Part shown: piece after piece, positions 9,729 through 18,253 of the stretch
How the letters are laid out: each line of letters opens with the position of its first letter
Position numbering within the stretch: the stretch's first letter is position 1
Assembly: GCA_009835005.1 (NCBI GenBank)
Contig: WTFG01000005.1
Location: 62,001-126,000 of the forward strand
DNA from: Flavobacteriaceae bacterium Ap0902
Lineage (GTDB): Bacteria; Bacteroidota; Bacteroidia; Flavobacteriales; Weeksellaceae
DNA: 64,000 bases
Direction: 5' to 3'
The notes under the pieces: generated by a model
Told to the model about the DNA's origin: nothing
Databases searched by the model: none
The model's input: only the letters and a program-made list of their open reading frames with translations
Position numbers and translations under genes: made by a program

Positions 9729-10124
9729 ATGAATAAATTTATAACAATAATGGTAGCCATGATATTCCTATATGGTTGTAATGATAAACAGAAGATAGAA
9801 GGCGTAGAAAACATTTCTGTTCAGGAATTGGCAGCACAATATCAAGGAGATAATGATGCTATTCTGTTGGATGTTAGAACTCAAAAAGAGTTTGATAGTG
9901 GTTATATTAAAGATGCTATCCATATAGATGTAAAAGAAGATGATTTTGTAGATAAAATTCAAAAATTGGACAAAAACAAAACTGTGTATGTGTATTGCAG
10001 AACTGGCAAGAGAAGTTTAGAGGCTTCTAAAATTTTAAAAGATAATGGTTTTCATCATATTAAAAATGTGAAAGGTGGAATCAAGGCTTGGAATAAATAT
10101 AAATTAAAATCAGAAGATCAATAA
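9729..10124 (+). CDS. Rhodanese-domain lipoprotein
   Basis: Single rhodanese domain with the active-site loop CRTGKRS, the cysteine being the persulfide carrier. N-terminal hydrophobic segment MNKFITIMVAMIFLYGC is a lipoprotein signal, so the mature protein is lipid-anchored in the envelope. I chose the ATG at 9729 because it starts the signal peptide directly; an ATG at 9699 would add ten residues. Such proteins may move sulfane sulfur or handle thiosulfate, but the physiological substrate is unknown. It is monocistronic, with a terminator following. Confidence 0.85.
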   Translation: MNKFITIMVAMIFLYGCNDKQKIEGVENISVQELAAQYQGDNDAILLDVRTQKEFDSGYIKDAIHIDVKEDDFVDKIQKLDKNKTVYVYCRTGKRSLEASKILKDNGFHHIKNVKGGIKAWNKYKLKSEDQ

Positions 10125-10144
10125 AATGTATTATTTATCATAGC

Positions 10145-10186
10145 AAGGCCTAACTTAATATTCAAATTAGTTCGGTCTTTTTTTAT
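10145..10186 (+). terminator. Terminator after the rhodanese lipoprotein
   Basis: Imperfect stem AAGGCCTAACT / AGTTCGGTCTT followed by seven T. Confidence 0.7.
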
Positions 10187-10251
10187 TTATTATAGTAAAT
10201 AAGTAAATAATCATTAAATTGTGCCTAATAATTTTATGAAATGATTTATTT

Positions 10252-11418
10252 ATGAATATGAATACAGACTATTACCAAATAGATGATCTTTTAACAGAAG
10301 AACATAAATTAGTCAGACAATCTGTTAGAGAATTTGTTCAACAGGAGATTAAACCTGTGATAGATAAATACGCACAAGCACATACAGATATCCCTGATCT
10401 GATGAAAAAATTAGGATCCATTGGTGCTCTAGGGCCTTACATTCCAGAGGAATATGGAGGTGCTGGATTAGACCAAATTTCTTATGGACTCATCATGCAA
10501 GAATTAGAAGCTGGTGATTCTGCTATTCGTTCTTCTGCCTCTGTGCAATCATCTTTGGTAATGTTTCCTATTCATGAATATGCTACAGAAGAGCAAAAAA
10601 TGAAATGGTTGCCAAAATTGGCTAGTGGAGAATTGGTGGGTTGTTTTGGTTTAACAGAACCTAATCATGGGTCTAATCCAGGAGGTATGGAGACCAAATT
10701 TGTAGACAAGGGTGATCATGTCATCTTAAATGGTGCAAAAATGTGGATTACTAATTCGCCCATAGCAGACATTGCTGTAGTTTGGGCCAAGGATGAAGAA
10801 GGTATCGTGAGAGGAATGGTGGTAGAAAAAGAGATGGAAGGTTTCAGTGCCCCAGAAACACCCAATAAATGGTCTCTGAGAGCCTCTAAAACTGGGGAAT
10901 TAGTCTTTGAAAATGTGAAAGTGCCAAAAGAAAATTTATTTCCAAATATCAAAGGTTTAAAAGGGCCTTTATCTTGCCTTAATTCTGCGAGGTATGGAAT
11001 TTCTTGGGGCGTTATTGGTGCTGCTATAGATTGTTATGAAACAGCGTTACAGTATAGTTTAGAACGTACACAATTTGGAAAACCTATTGGTGGCTTCCAA
11101 TTACAACAGAAAAAATTAGCTGAATTTTTAACGGAGATTACCAAAGCCCAATTATTATGTTGGCGTTTGGGCACATTGAAGAACGAAGGAAGAGCGACTC
11201 CCGCTCAAATCTCTATGGCCAAAAGAAATAATGTAAAAATGGCGATTGATATTGCCAGAGAAAGCAGACAAATTTTAGGAGGAATGGGAATTGTAGGTGA
11301 TTATCCGATGATGAGACACGCTGCCAACCTAGAATCTGTGATTACCTATGAGGGTACACATGATGTTCATTTATTGATTACGGGAATGGATATCACAGGA
11401 ATTAATGCATTTTCTTAA
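10252..11418 (+). CDS. gcdH: Glutaryl-CoA dehydrogenase (acyl-CoA dehydrogenase family)
   Basis: FAD flavoprotein of 388 residues, probably oxidising and decarboxylating glutaryl-CoA to crotonyl-CoA. The catalytic glutamate is E367 in YEGTHDVH, the form typical of glutaryl-CoA dehydrogenases rather than short- or medium-chain enzymes. GCFGLTEPNHGSNPGGM and WITNSPIADIAVVWAK are the FAD/substrate signatures, and RTQFGKPIGGFQ is the conserved C-terminal helix. Lysine catabolism genes at 1651-4549 make this assignment sensible, because 2-aminoadipate can be degraded through glutaryl-CoA. An in-frame ATG two codons downstream is an equally possible start. Confidence 0.88.
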   Translation: MNMNTDYYQIDDLLTEEHKLVRQSVREFVQQEIKPVIDKYAQAHTDIPDLMKKLGSIGALGPYIPEEYGGAGLDQISYGLIMQELEAGDSAIRSSASVQSSLVMFPIHEYATEEQKMKWLPKLASGELVGCFGLTEPNHGSNPGGMETKFVDKGDHVILNGAKMWITNSPIADIAVVWAKDEEGIVRGMVVEKEMEGFSAPETPNKWSLRASKTGELVFENVKVPKENLFPNIKGLKGPLSCLNSARYGISWGVIGAAIDCYETALQYSLERTQFGKPIGGFQLQQKKLAEFLTEITKAQLLCWRLGTLKNEGRATPAQISMAKRNNVKMAIDIARESRQILGGMGIVGDYPMMRHAANLESVITYEGTHDVHLLITGMDITGINAFS

Positions 11419-11485
11419 ATCTATTATTAGTTAAAAATAAGTAATAATAAGGTTCTTGATTGAATGAAAGTTAAAATCAAATTCG

Positions 11486-11514
11486 TTTGAATCGTTAAAT
11501 TATTCGTAAATTTG
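11486..11514 (+). promoter_or_regulatory. Bacteroidota-type promoter of the flavin reductase gene
   Basis: TTTG (-33) is separated by 17 bases from TAAATTTG (-7, matching TAnnTTTG); the ATG follows 23 bases later. This is the best full match to the phylum promoter consensus that I noticed in the window. Confidence 0.6.
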
Positions 11515-11537
11515 AAGCCATATTATACATTCATTTT

Positions 11538-12383
11538 ATGAAGTTAAAAGATTTCAAGGTAAAATCCATTGACCCTAAAGAGATTTCTACCAGAGAGTTA
11601 CATGCTTATTTGTTATCTTCTATTGCGCCTAGGCCTATAGCATTTGCAAGTACAGTAGATAGCCAAGGACATGTTAATGTGAGTCCATTCAGTTTTTTTA
11701 ATGTATTTGGAGCTAATCCTCCGATTGTTATATTTTCTCCTGCAAGACGTGTTAGAGATAATACCATTAAACATACGTTGGAAAATATTAAAGAAACTAA
11801 GGAATGTGTAATTAATATAGTGACAGAAGAAATTGTACACCAAGTATCATTGGCAAGTACGGAATATGATAGGGATGTCAATGAGTTTATAAAAGCAGGT
11901 CTAACTCCTGTGAAATCTGATTTAGTATCTGCGCCTAGATGCTTAGAGAGTAAAGTTTCTCTGGAATGTAAAGTGAATGATATCATAGAAACGGGCACGG
12001 AAGGTGGCGCTGCGAACCTTGTAATTTGTGAGGTGATTAAAATTCATATTCATGAAGAGGTATTGGATGAAAACGGAAGGATTTCTACAGAAAAAATGAT
12101 GCTAGTTGCAAGAATGGGAGAAAGTTGGTATTGCAGAGCTTATGGTGATGCCTTATTCCAGATTCCAAAACCTTTGAGGTCTAAAGGGGTTGGATTTGAT
12201 AATTTGCCTTTAGAAATTTTACATAGCGAAATATTATCTGGTAATGATTTAGCACAATTAGCCAATGTAGAGAAAATCCCGCAAGGCACTTACACACTAG
12301 ACGTTCAGGAGCATGCTAGAGCTAAGCAGTTATTGCATCAAGGCAATTTAAAAGAAGCATGGGAAACGTTAATAATAGATTAA
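11538..12383 (+). CDS. Flavin reductase family protein (FMN-binding split barrel)
   Basis: Protein of 281 residues with the split-barrel flavin reductase domain at about 20-200. IAPRPIAFASTVD and VNVSPFSFFNVFGANPP are the FMN-binding signature, and the C-terminal 80 residues are helical. Related proteins reduce or bind FMN, sometimes serving as the reductase partner of a monooxygenase, but no monooxygenase is encoded nearby. The stop is ten bases before the next ATG, so it probably forms an operon with DUF1015 and yggS. Confidence 0.85.
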   Translation: MKLKDFKVKSIDPKEISTRELHAYLLSSIAPRPIAFASTVDSQGHVNVSPFSFFNVFGANPPIVIFSPARRVRDNTIKHTLENIKETKECVINIVTEEIVHQVSLASTEYDRDVNEFIKAGLTPVKSDLVSAPRCLESKVSLECKVNDIIETGTEGGAANLVICEVIKIHIHEEVLDENGRISTEKMMLVARMGESWYCRAYGDALFQIPKPLRSKGVGFDNLPLEILHSEILSGNDLAQLANVEKIPQGTYTLDVQEHARAKQLLHQGNLKEAWETLIID

Positions 12384-12393
12384 ATTAATTGTA

Positions 12394-13647
12394 ATGATTG
12401 AATTTAAACCATTCAAAGGAGTGCGTCCTGCTAAACAAAAAGCAGCACAGGTAACTTCAGAAAATGTAGAAAATTACTCTCAAGAAGAGATTGTTAAAGA
12501 AATAGAAAAAAATCCAGAATCCTTTTTAAATATTGTAAAGCCTATTGTAGTAGATAATTTATCTGATGAAGAGAAGGTTACCGCTAAGGTGAGACATAAT
12601 TTTGAGGATTTTATGTCAGATGAAATTCTTCTTACAGATAGAAAATCCTATTATATATACGAACAAGAAAATAATAATGAACAAATTATTATCGGCATTA
12701 TTGGGGTAATAAGCATCGATGACTTTGTAGCTGGCAAAATTAAACCACATGAAGACACCATAGAAAAAAAAGAGAAAATCTTTGATGAGTTTTTGAACTC
12801 TGCCCATTTTCAGTCAGATCCTATTTTATTAACTTTTCCAGAAAATCAAAGTATAGAACTCATTATGTCTATGACAACACGTCATTCACCTACGTTGGAA
12901 TTCACTGGGAGAGATAACCATACACATAGGTTATGGCAGGTTAAAGATAGATTGGTCGTGAAACAATTAAAAACGGCCATTGAAAAGTTAGAGGCATTTT
13001 ATATTGCAGATGGACATCATAGAATGGTGTCTGCGAAAAGATACACAGATAAAGCCAGAGAGGAGGAGCCTGATTTCTTTGGTGGAGAGGCTTTTAATTA
13101 TGCGATGGCAATCCTAGTACCAGATAATCACTTAAAAATTTATGATTATAATAGACTCGTCAAGGATTTAAATGAATTGTCCAAAGAGGAATTCATAGAA
13201 AAACTGAGTACGGTATTCACCGTTGTAGAGAAAGGTGATGAACCTTATTTTCCTAGCCATAAACACCATATTTCTATGTATCTAGAAGGAGAATTTTATT
13301 CTCTATATGTGAACCAAGAATATAGAGGTATACCTACGGGTCTGGGAGAATTAGATACTTATTTGTTAGAGGAGCATGTTTTAAAACCTATTCTGAATAT
13401 TCAAAATAGTAGAACCAATGATAGATTAAAATTTATTAAAGGAACAGGTGACATGGATGGTGTGTTGAAGATTAAAGAAAAAGTAGATAGTGGGAAATTC
13501 ACCATTGGATTCAGTTTTTATCCAATTTCACCAGAAGACATGAGATTAGTCGCTGATGAAGGTTTAATTATGCCACCAAAATCCACTTATATCGAACCTA
13601 AATTTTTATCTGGTTTAACTATTTATGATTTAGAAGATTATTTATGA
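12394..13647 (+). CDS. DUF1015 family protein
   Basis: Full-length DUF1015 protein (417 residues) with the family signature YIADGHHRMVSAKRY near residue 207 and RPAKQKAAQV at the N-terminus. The family is widespread and often sits near serine-pathway or PLP-related genes; no enzymatic role is established that I can cite with confidence. It lies in an operon with the flavin reductase upstream and the YggS homolog downstream, sharing an ATGA overlap with the latter, which suggests translational coupling. Confidence 0.9.
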   Translation: MIEFKPFKGVRPAKQKAAQVTSENVENYSQEEIVKEIEKNPESFLNIVKPIVVDNLSDEEKVTAKVRHNFEDFMSDEILLTDRKSYYIYEQENNNEQIIIGIIGVISIDDFVAGKIKPHEDTIEKKEKIFDEFLNSAHFQSDPILLTFPENQSIELIMSMTTRHSPTLEFTGRDNHTHRLWQVKDRLVVKQLKTAIEKLEAFYIADGHHRMVSAKRYTDKAREEEPDFFGGEAFNYAMAILVPDNHLKIYDYNRLVKDLNELSKEEFIEKLSTVFTVVEKGDEPYFPSHKHHISMYLEGEFYSLYVNQEYRGIPTGLGELDTYLLEEHVLKPILNIQNSRTNDRLKFIKGTGDMDGVLKIKEKVDSGKFTIGFSFYPISPEDMRLVADEGLIMPPKSTYIEPKFLSGLTIYDLEDYL

Positions 13648-14303
13648 GTCTTGTAGAAAATTATCAGAAAGTACTAAATGAAATCCCAGAGGATATCACA
13701 CTCATTGCTGTATCTAAAACTAAACCTGTAGCAGATATTCAAGCCTTGTATGATGCTGGTCATCGTGATTTTGGTGAAAATAAAGTTCAGGAAATGGTAG
13801 ATAAAGCAGCACAACTGCCAAAGGATATTCGATGGCATATGATTGGTCATGTTCAATCTAATAAAATTAAATACATGACAGATTTCGTGCATTTAATCCA
13901 TGGAATAGATAAAGCGAAGAGATTAAAAGAAGTCAATAAAAGAGCCAAACAAGCCAATAGAGTACAGGACGTTTTATTACAAATCTACATTGCAGATGAG
14001 GATACCAAATACGGAATGGACCATGAAGAGGCTAAGCAAATCTTGACTTCTGATACTTTAAAATCTTATGAAAATGTGAGAATTGTTGGTCTTATGGGGA
14101 TGGCAACTTTTACAGACAATCAGGATCAAGTGAGAGCAGAGTTCAAAAAACTAAAACAAATTTTTATAGATTTAAAAGAAATTCATCCAGAATTAAAACA
14201 TATATCTATGGGGATGAGTGGTGATTATCCAATTGCCATAGAAGAGGGCAGTACCATGGTGAGAATTGGAAGTGCTATATTTGGTGAAAGGAATTATGAT
14301 TAA
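13644..14303 (+). CDS. YggS family PLP homeostasis protein
   Basis: PLP-binding alanine-racemase-fold protein of 219 residues. The cofactor lysine is in AVSKTKP near residue 26; DFGENKVQEM, WHMIGHVQSNK and SMGMSGDYPIAIEEGSTMVRIGSAIFG are conserved phosphate-binding and family signatures. It is thought to buffer free PLP and influences amino-acid and vitamin B6 balance without clear catalytic activity. It starts inside the DUF1015 stop (4-base overlap) and its own stop overlaps the convergent mazG by 4 bases. Confidence 0.95.
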   Translation: MSLVENYQKVLNEIPEDITLIAVSKTKPVADIQALYDAGHRDFGENKVQEMVDKAAQLPKDIRWHMIGHVQSNKIKYMTDFVHLIHGIDKAKRLKEVNKRAKQANRVQDVLLQIYIADEDTKYGMDHEEAKQILTSDTLKSYENVRIVGLMGMATFTDNQDQVRAEFKKLKQIFIDLKEIHPELKHISMGMSGDYPIAIEEGSTMVRIGSAIFGERNYD

Positions 14304-15070
14304 TTAATATTCTTTTTGGTTTCATTCCAGAGGGCATCTTGTTCTTGGATATTTAAATCACTAAAGACAAACCCTTTGGCTTCTGCAAGTTCTTCCATCA
14401 ATTTGAATCTATTTAAGAACTTTTGATTGGTTCTTTCTAATGCATTTTCTGGGTTAATTCCTGTGAAGCGGGCATAATTAATTAGCGAGAATAAAACATC
14501 ACCTAATTCTTTTTCTCGTTTGTCAATGTCTGTTTCTGCTTTGAATTCTTGAATTTCTTCTTCAACTTTGCTCCAAGTATCTTCTGCAGAGTCAAATTCA
14601 AAGCCAACACCTTTGGCTTTTTCTTGCATACGATATGCTTTCACCATGGCAGGCAATCCTTTGGGAACACCTTCTAGAACAGATTTTTTACCTTCTTTAA
14701 GTTTTAATTTTTCCCAATTGCGTTTGACATCTTCTTCATTCTCTACTTTTGCGTCGCTATAAATATGAGGATGACGATGAATTAGTTTTTCGCTGATGGA
14801 ATTAAGAACATCTGCGACATCAAATGCTTTTAATTCAGAACCAATTTTACTATAAAAAACAAGGTGCAAGAATAAATCTCCTAATTCTTTTTTAATCTCT
14901 TGGAGATCATTATTCAAAATAGCATCACCTAACTCATAGGTTTCTTCTATAGTCAGGTGACGCAGTGATTCTAAAGTTTGTTTGCGATCCCAAGGGCATT
15001 CTGCTCTTAACTCATCCATAATGGTTAGAAGTCTATCAAATGCTTTTAATTGGTCTTCGCGTGAGTTCAT
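14300..15070 (-). CDS. mazG: Nucleoside triphosphate pyrophosphohydrolase
   Basis: All-alpha NTP pyrophosphatase of 256 residues with two MazG-like halves. The first has ECPWDRKQTLESL and a metal-binding EETYELGDAI plus KKELGDLFLHLVF; the second has KVEEEIQEF and KELGDVLFSLINYAR. MazG hydrolyses (d)NTPs to NMP and PPi and can lower non-canonical nucleotides or ppGpp. Its ATG abuts the DUF5606 stop with no gap, so it is the last gene of a minus-strand operon. Confidence 0.95.
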   Translation of the reverse strand: MNSREDQLKAFDRLLTIMDELRAECPWDRKQTLESLRHLTIEETYELGDAILNNDLQEIKKELGDLFLHLVFYSKIGSELKAFDVADVLNSISEKLIHRHPHIYSDAKVENEEDVKRNWEKLKLKEGKKSVLEGVPKGLPAMVKAYRMQEKAKGVGFEFDSAEDTWSKVEEEIQEFKAETDIDKREKELGDVLFSLINYARFTGINPENALERTNQKFLNRFKLMEELAEAKGFVFSDLNIQEQDALWNETKKNIN

Positions 15071-15493
15071 TTATTCTTCTTCTGAAGTTGTTTCATTTAC
15101 CTCATCTTCTGAATCTGTAATCAGACCATTTTTTAAAAGGATATTATACCATTGAAACAGTTTTCTTAAATCTGATTTATAGACACGATCTTCATCATAA
15201 TCAGGTAGAACCTCTGCCATGTAATTTCTTAATTCTTTTTCAGACGATTTATGGCTAATAGCTTTTCCACCATTCTCTTTTTCAAAAATTCTTTCAAAAA
15301 CTTCTGCCAAAGGCACCTCATCTGTCAAAGTATAGATAGCAATATTGCTCAACAAACTTACACTTGCAGAAGCAGGCACAGAAGTTTTGCGATTATTATC
15401 TAAATTTTCTGCTATAAAACCACCTTTAGACTGTGTAACTAAAGTATATAATCCTGGTTTTCCTGAAATAGAAATTACTTTATCAATCTTCAT
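15071..15493 (-). CDS. DUF5606 domain protein
   Basis: Protein of 140 residues opening with a small beta-rich domain (SISGKPGLYTLVTQSKGG), typical of the Bacteroidota-restricted DUF5606 family, then a helical middle and an acidic tail ending in EEE. Function is unknown. It lies between def (3-base gap upstream) and mazG (no gap downstream), so it is translated as part of a tight operon. Confidence 0.85.
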   Translation of the reverse strand: MKIDKVISISGKPGLYTLVTQSKGGFIAENLDNNRKTSVPASASVSLLSNIAIYTLTDEVPLAEVFERIFEKENGGKAISHKSSEKELRNYMAEVLPDYDEDRVYKSDLRKLFQWYNILLKNGLITDSEDEVNETTSEEE

Positions 15494-15496
15494 ATG

Positions 15497-16072
15497 CTAT
15501 TTTTTGGGGAATCTCATTTTATAATCAACATGAACGTTCCCAGTTCTTATATTATTTAATTTCTTCTTTAATAATCTTTTTTTGAAAGCACTCAAATAAT
15601 CGGTGAATAGAATACCCTCTATATGATCATACTCATGCTGGATAACGCGGGCGGCAATACCTGTAAAAGTTTCGGTAAATTCATTGAAATCTCTATCCAT
15701 GTACCTTAAAGTGATTGTTTCTTTACGAGAAACATCCTCTCTAATTCCTGGAATACTTAAACAACCCTCATTAAACTTCCATTCTTCTCCCTCTTCATCC
15801 AGTTTTTCCGCATTAATGAATACTTTTCTAAAATTTTTTAATGTTTCTGCCTCTGCCTCATACTCCTCATCTTCTGCAAAGGGTGTTACATCTACGATGA
15901 ATAAGCGTATAGGTAATCCGATTTGTGGAGCCGCGATTCCCACACCGTGAGACGCTTCCATGGTTTCGAACATATCATCTATGAGCTCTTGTAGATGAGG
16001 ATAATTCTTGTCTATTTCCTTACCTTTTGTCCTTAAAACGTTATCGCCGTATGCTCGTACGGGTAAAATCAT
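15497..16072 (-). CDS. def: Peptide deformylase
   Basis: Metalloenzyme removing the N-formyl group from nascent proteins. The 191-residue chain has all three motifs: GVGIAAPQIGL (motif 1), EGCLSIPG with the metal-ligand cysteine (motif 2) and QHEYDHIEG with the two metal-ligand histidines and catalytic glutamate (motif 3). An acidic insertion after motif 1 is common in this phylum. A TATATTTG -7-like box lies about 20 bases upstream of the ATG. Confidence 0.97.
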   Translation of the reverse strand: MILPVRAYGDNVLRTKGKEIDKNYPHLQELIDDMFETMEASHGVGIAAPQIGLPIRLFIVDVTPFAEDEEYEAEAETLKNFRKVFINAEKLDEEGEEWKFNEGCLSIPGIREDVSRKETITLRYMDRDFNEFTETFTGIAARVIQHEYDHIEGILFTDYLSAFKKRLLKKKLNNIRTGNVHVDYKMRFPKK

Positions 16073-16092
16073 AAATTTAATTATTAGGATGG

Positions 16093-16100
16093 CAAATATA
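16093..16100 (-). promoter_or_regulatory. Probable -7 box upstream of def
   Basis: TATATTTG on the minus strand, 20 bases before the def ATG; no convincing -33 element at the expected distance. Confidence 0.4.
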
Positions 16101-16138
16101 GTTAAATAATACTTTAACTAATTATTAAATCAACGGAT

Positions 16139-16579
16139 TTAATAAATGTTTATAATTTGAGTTTCTGTATTACCTAAAACCAAGGAGTCTCCTTTTTTCT
16201 TATCCTTATTGGCTTGATATGCAGGCGCATTTAGAGATAAACCAAAAATCTTCTTATCCTCATGTGAGATAGGTGAAAATGTAAAACCAACAAAGTAAAA
16301 TGCATCTTTAGTTTCTATGACAGCACCTTCTTTTACTACCTCTGCTTCTCTTAGTCTTAGCGTTCTTATCTGTTTTAAATCATCTTCCTCCATATTCAAC
16401 TTTTGAAACATCTCATTCTTTAAATCTTGTGTATCCGCTTGATGAGATAGATCGTCTAAATCAATGGTGCTTTCCTCATCTAAATCTGTAGAACTATCAT
16501 AAGTAGCAAGTGCATTTTTTAAGTTATGAACTAACTGCTTTTGTCTATCTTCTATGATATCTAAAATTTCCTTTCTCAT
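16139..16579 (-). CDS. GreA/GreB-like protein, function unproven
   Basis: Protein of 146 residues. The N-terminal half is helical and acidic, with STIDLDDLSHQADTQ resembling the coiled coil of Gre factors. The C-terminal half is beta-rich (VKEGAVIETKDAFYFVG, KKGDSLVLGNTETQIINIY), resembling the FKBP-like GreA C-domain. It is about 12 residues shorter than usual GreA. Members of this shape in Bacteroidota are annotated as hypothetical or transcription elongation factor-like. It lies between ruvX and def on the same strand. Confidence 0.55.
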   Translation of the reverse strand: MRKEILDIIEDRQKQLVHNLKNALATYDSSTDLDEESTIDLDDLSHQADTQDLKNEMFQKLNMEEDDLKQIRTLRLREAEVVKEGAVIETKDAFYFVGFTFSPISHEDKKIFGLSLNAPAYQANKDKKKGDSLVLGNTETQIINIY

Positions 16580-16651
16580 TTTTTTTCTTTGATTGAAGGT
16601 TCAATTTAGCAAAATTTGAACCATTTACTAAATAACCATTTACATTTTATA

Positions 16652-17068
16652 TTATTTGGGATTATTGGCCATGAATTGTTGTAGGATCAAAGTGGCACTT
16701 ACTTTATCTATAAGCGCTTTATCTCTTCTTTTTTTCTTTTTAATTCCTGCTGCAAATATGACCTCAGAGGCACGTATAGAAGTATAACTTTCATCTTCGC
16801 GATGAATTCTAATCTCTGGGTAGTTTTTATTTAAATATTTAATCAATTTTTGAATGTCTTCTTCTATTTCACCGGGTACGCCATGAGCTCTCATAGGAAG
16901 CCCGATAACAATATCCCCAACATCTTCTTTCGCTAAATATGCCTTTATATAAGGTATCAAATCCTTAGTCAAAACAGTATCCAAAGCAGATGCTATAATC
17001 TGATAAGGATCCGTTTCTGCCAATCCAGTTCTAACTTTACCATAATCAATTGCAAGAATTCTAGACAT
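16652..17068 (-). CDS. ruvX: YqgF-type RuvX nuclease (16S pre-rRNA processing / Holliday junction resolvase-like)
   Basis: RNase H-fold protein of 138 residues with the first catalytic aspartate in AIDYGKVRTGLA, IVIGLPMRAHG, and the later acidic residues in REDESYTSIRASE and KALIDKVSA. YqgF is implicated in 5' maturation of 16S rRNA; the resolvase role is by homology. Length is typical. It is transcribed with neighbouring minus-strand genes. Confidence 0.92.
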   Translation of the reverse strand: MSRILAIDYGKVRTGLAETDPYQIIASALDTVLTKDLIPYIKAYLAKEDVGDIVIGLPMRAHGVPGEIEEDIQKLIKYLNKNYPEIRIHREDESYTSIRASEVIFAAGIKKKKRRDKALIDKVSATLILQQFMANNPK

Positions 17069-17108
17069 AGGGAATCAAATATTTAATGAGGAACGAATTC
17101 TTGTGAAA

Positions 17109-17429
17109 TTAAACGATTTCTGCGCTTAAACCCTTATCTAATAGGGCAGAACACATAGGTTTTAATTCCTTCATTTCTCCAGATTTCACATCACATTTTC
17201 CTTTATAATGTACAATCATAGCACATTGTTCTGCTTGCAATGGAGTGTGCCTACAGATTTTAACCAGACATTCTATGACCCAATCAAAAGTATTCACGTC
17301 ATCATTATGCAAGATAATTCTGTGGGGTTCATTGGTTGACTCCAAAACTTCTACATCTGTATCTTGCTGCGTTTCCCGTTTTGTAGCATTGAAAATATAG
17401 TTCATCAAAGAAGAAATTTTTTTAATCAT
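17109..17429 (-). CDS. clpS: ATP-dependent Clp protease adaptor ClpS
   Basis: N-end-rule adaptor of 106 residues delivering substrates to ClpAP or ClpCP. The core ILHNDDVNTFDWVIECL holds the conserved acidic substrate-pocket region, followed by AMIVHYKGKCDV. Its ATG overlaps the prmA stop by 4 bases, a pair frequently seen in Bacteroidota. Confidence 0.95.
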   Translation of the reverse strand: MIKKISSLMNYIFNATKRETQQDTDVEVLESTNEPHRIILHNDDVNTFDWVIECLVKICRHTPLQAEQCAMIVHYKGKCDVKSGEMKELKPMCSALLDKGLSAEIV

Positions 17430-18253
17430 TTAAGCATAAATTTTAATGAAATCCATTCATTTCTTTCTTTTAATTGGATGAATTCTAAGCCATATTTAAA
17501 TGCTTCTTTTTTAATATCATCTCCGTCAAAATTATACAAACCGCTCAAAAATAAAATTCCATTTTTCTTTAGTGCATTCACATAAAAAGGAATATCTTCT
17601 ATGAGGATATTCTTGTTTATATTGGCTAGAACAATATCATATTTCCTATCTGGAATACGCTCTGCACCACCTTTATAAAATGTTGCATCTACCTTATTCT
17701 TCTCTGCATTTTCAATTGCATTCTCATAAGACCACTCGTCTATATCAATACCTTCCACTAAATCGGCTCCTTTTAATTTTGCTAAAATCGCTAAAATCCC
17801 AGTGCCTGTACCCATATCCAATACAGACTTGCCAGTAACATCTTCTTCTAAAAGAAATTGCACCATTAAATGCGTTGTTTCATGATGACCAGTCCCAAAG
17901 GACATTTTTGGCTGTATGATGATTTCATAATCAACCTCTGGTTTAGGCTCATGAAATGTAGCCCGGATATAACATTCATTACCTATTTGAATGGGATTAA
18001 AATGCTTCTCCCATTCCAAATTCCAATTCACTTGCTCAACATCTGTTTTTTCATAAGATATTTGAACTTGCTCTAATTGAGAAATCTGTTCTTTTACAAA
18101 ATCTTCATCATCAAAATCCTTTAAGATATAACCTTTAACACCAATTTCATTCTCGTCAAAGGATTCAAATTCAATTAAAGAAAGTTTGGCCATGAGGATT
18201 TCTGTCCACGGGCTAGGTGGGTTTATGATAAAACTATATTCTACATAGTTCAT
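17426..18253 (-). CDS. prmA: Ribosomal protein L11 methyltransferase
   Basis: SAM-dependent methyltransferase of 275 residues acting on ribosomal protein L11. Motif I DMGTGTGILAILA binds SAM, MSFGTGHHETTH precedes it as in all PrmA proteins, and VLANINKNIL contains the N-x-N catalytic-site-like motif. The N-terminal 110 residues form the L11-recognition domain. The start overlaps the tpiA stop, and clpS overlaps its end, so tpiA-prmA-clpS are one operon. Confidence 0.95.
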   Translation of the reverse strand: MNYVEYSFIINPPSPWTEILMAKLSLIEFESFDENEIGVKGYILKDFDDEDFVKEQISQLEQVQISYEKTDVEQVNWNLEWEKHFNPIQIGNECYIRATFHEPKPEVDYEIIIQPKMSFGTGHHETTHLMVQFLLEEDVTGKSVLDMGTGTGILAILAKLKGADLVEGIDIDEWSYENAIENAEKNKVDATFYKGGAERIPDRKYDIVLANINKNILIEDIPFYVNALKKNGILFLSGLYNFDGDDIKKEAFKYGLEFIQLKERNEWISLKFMLK

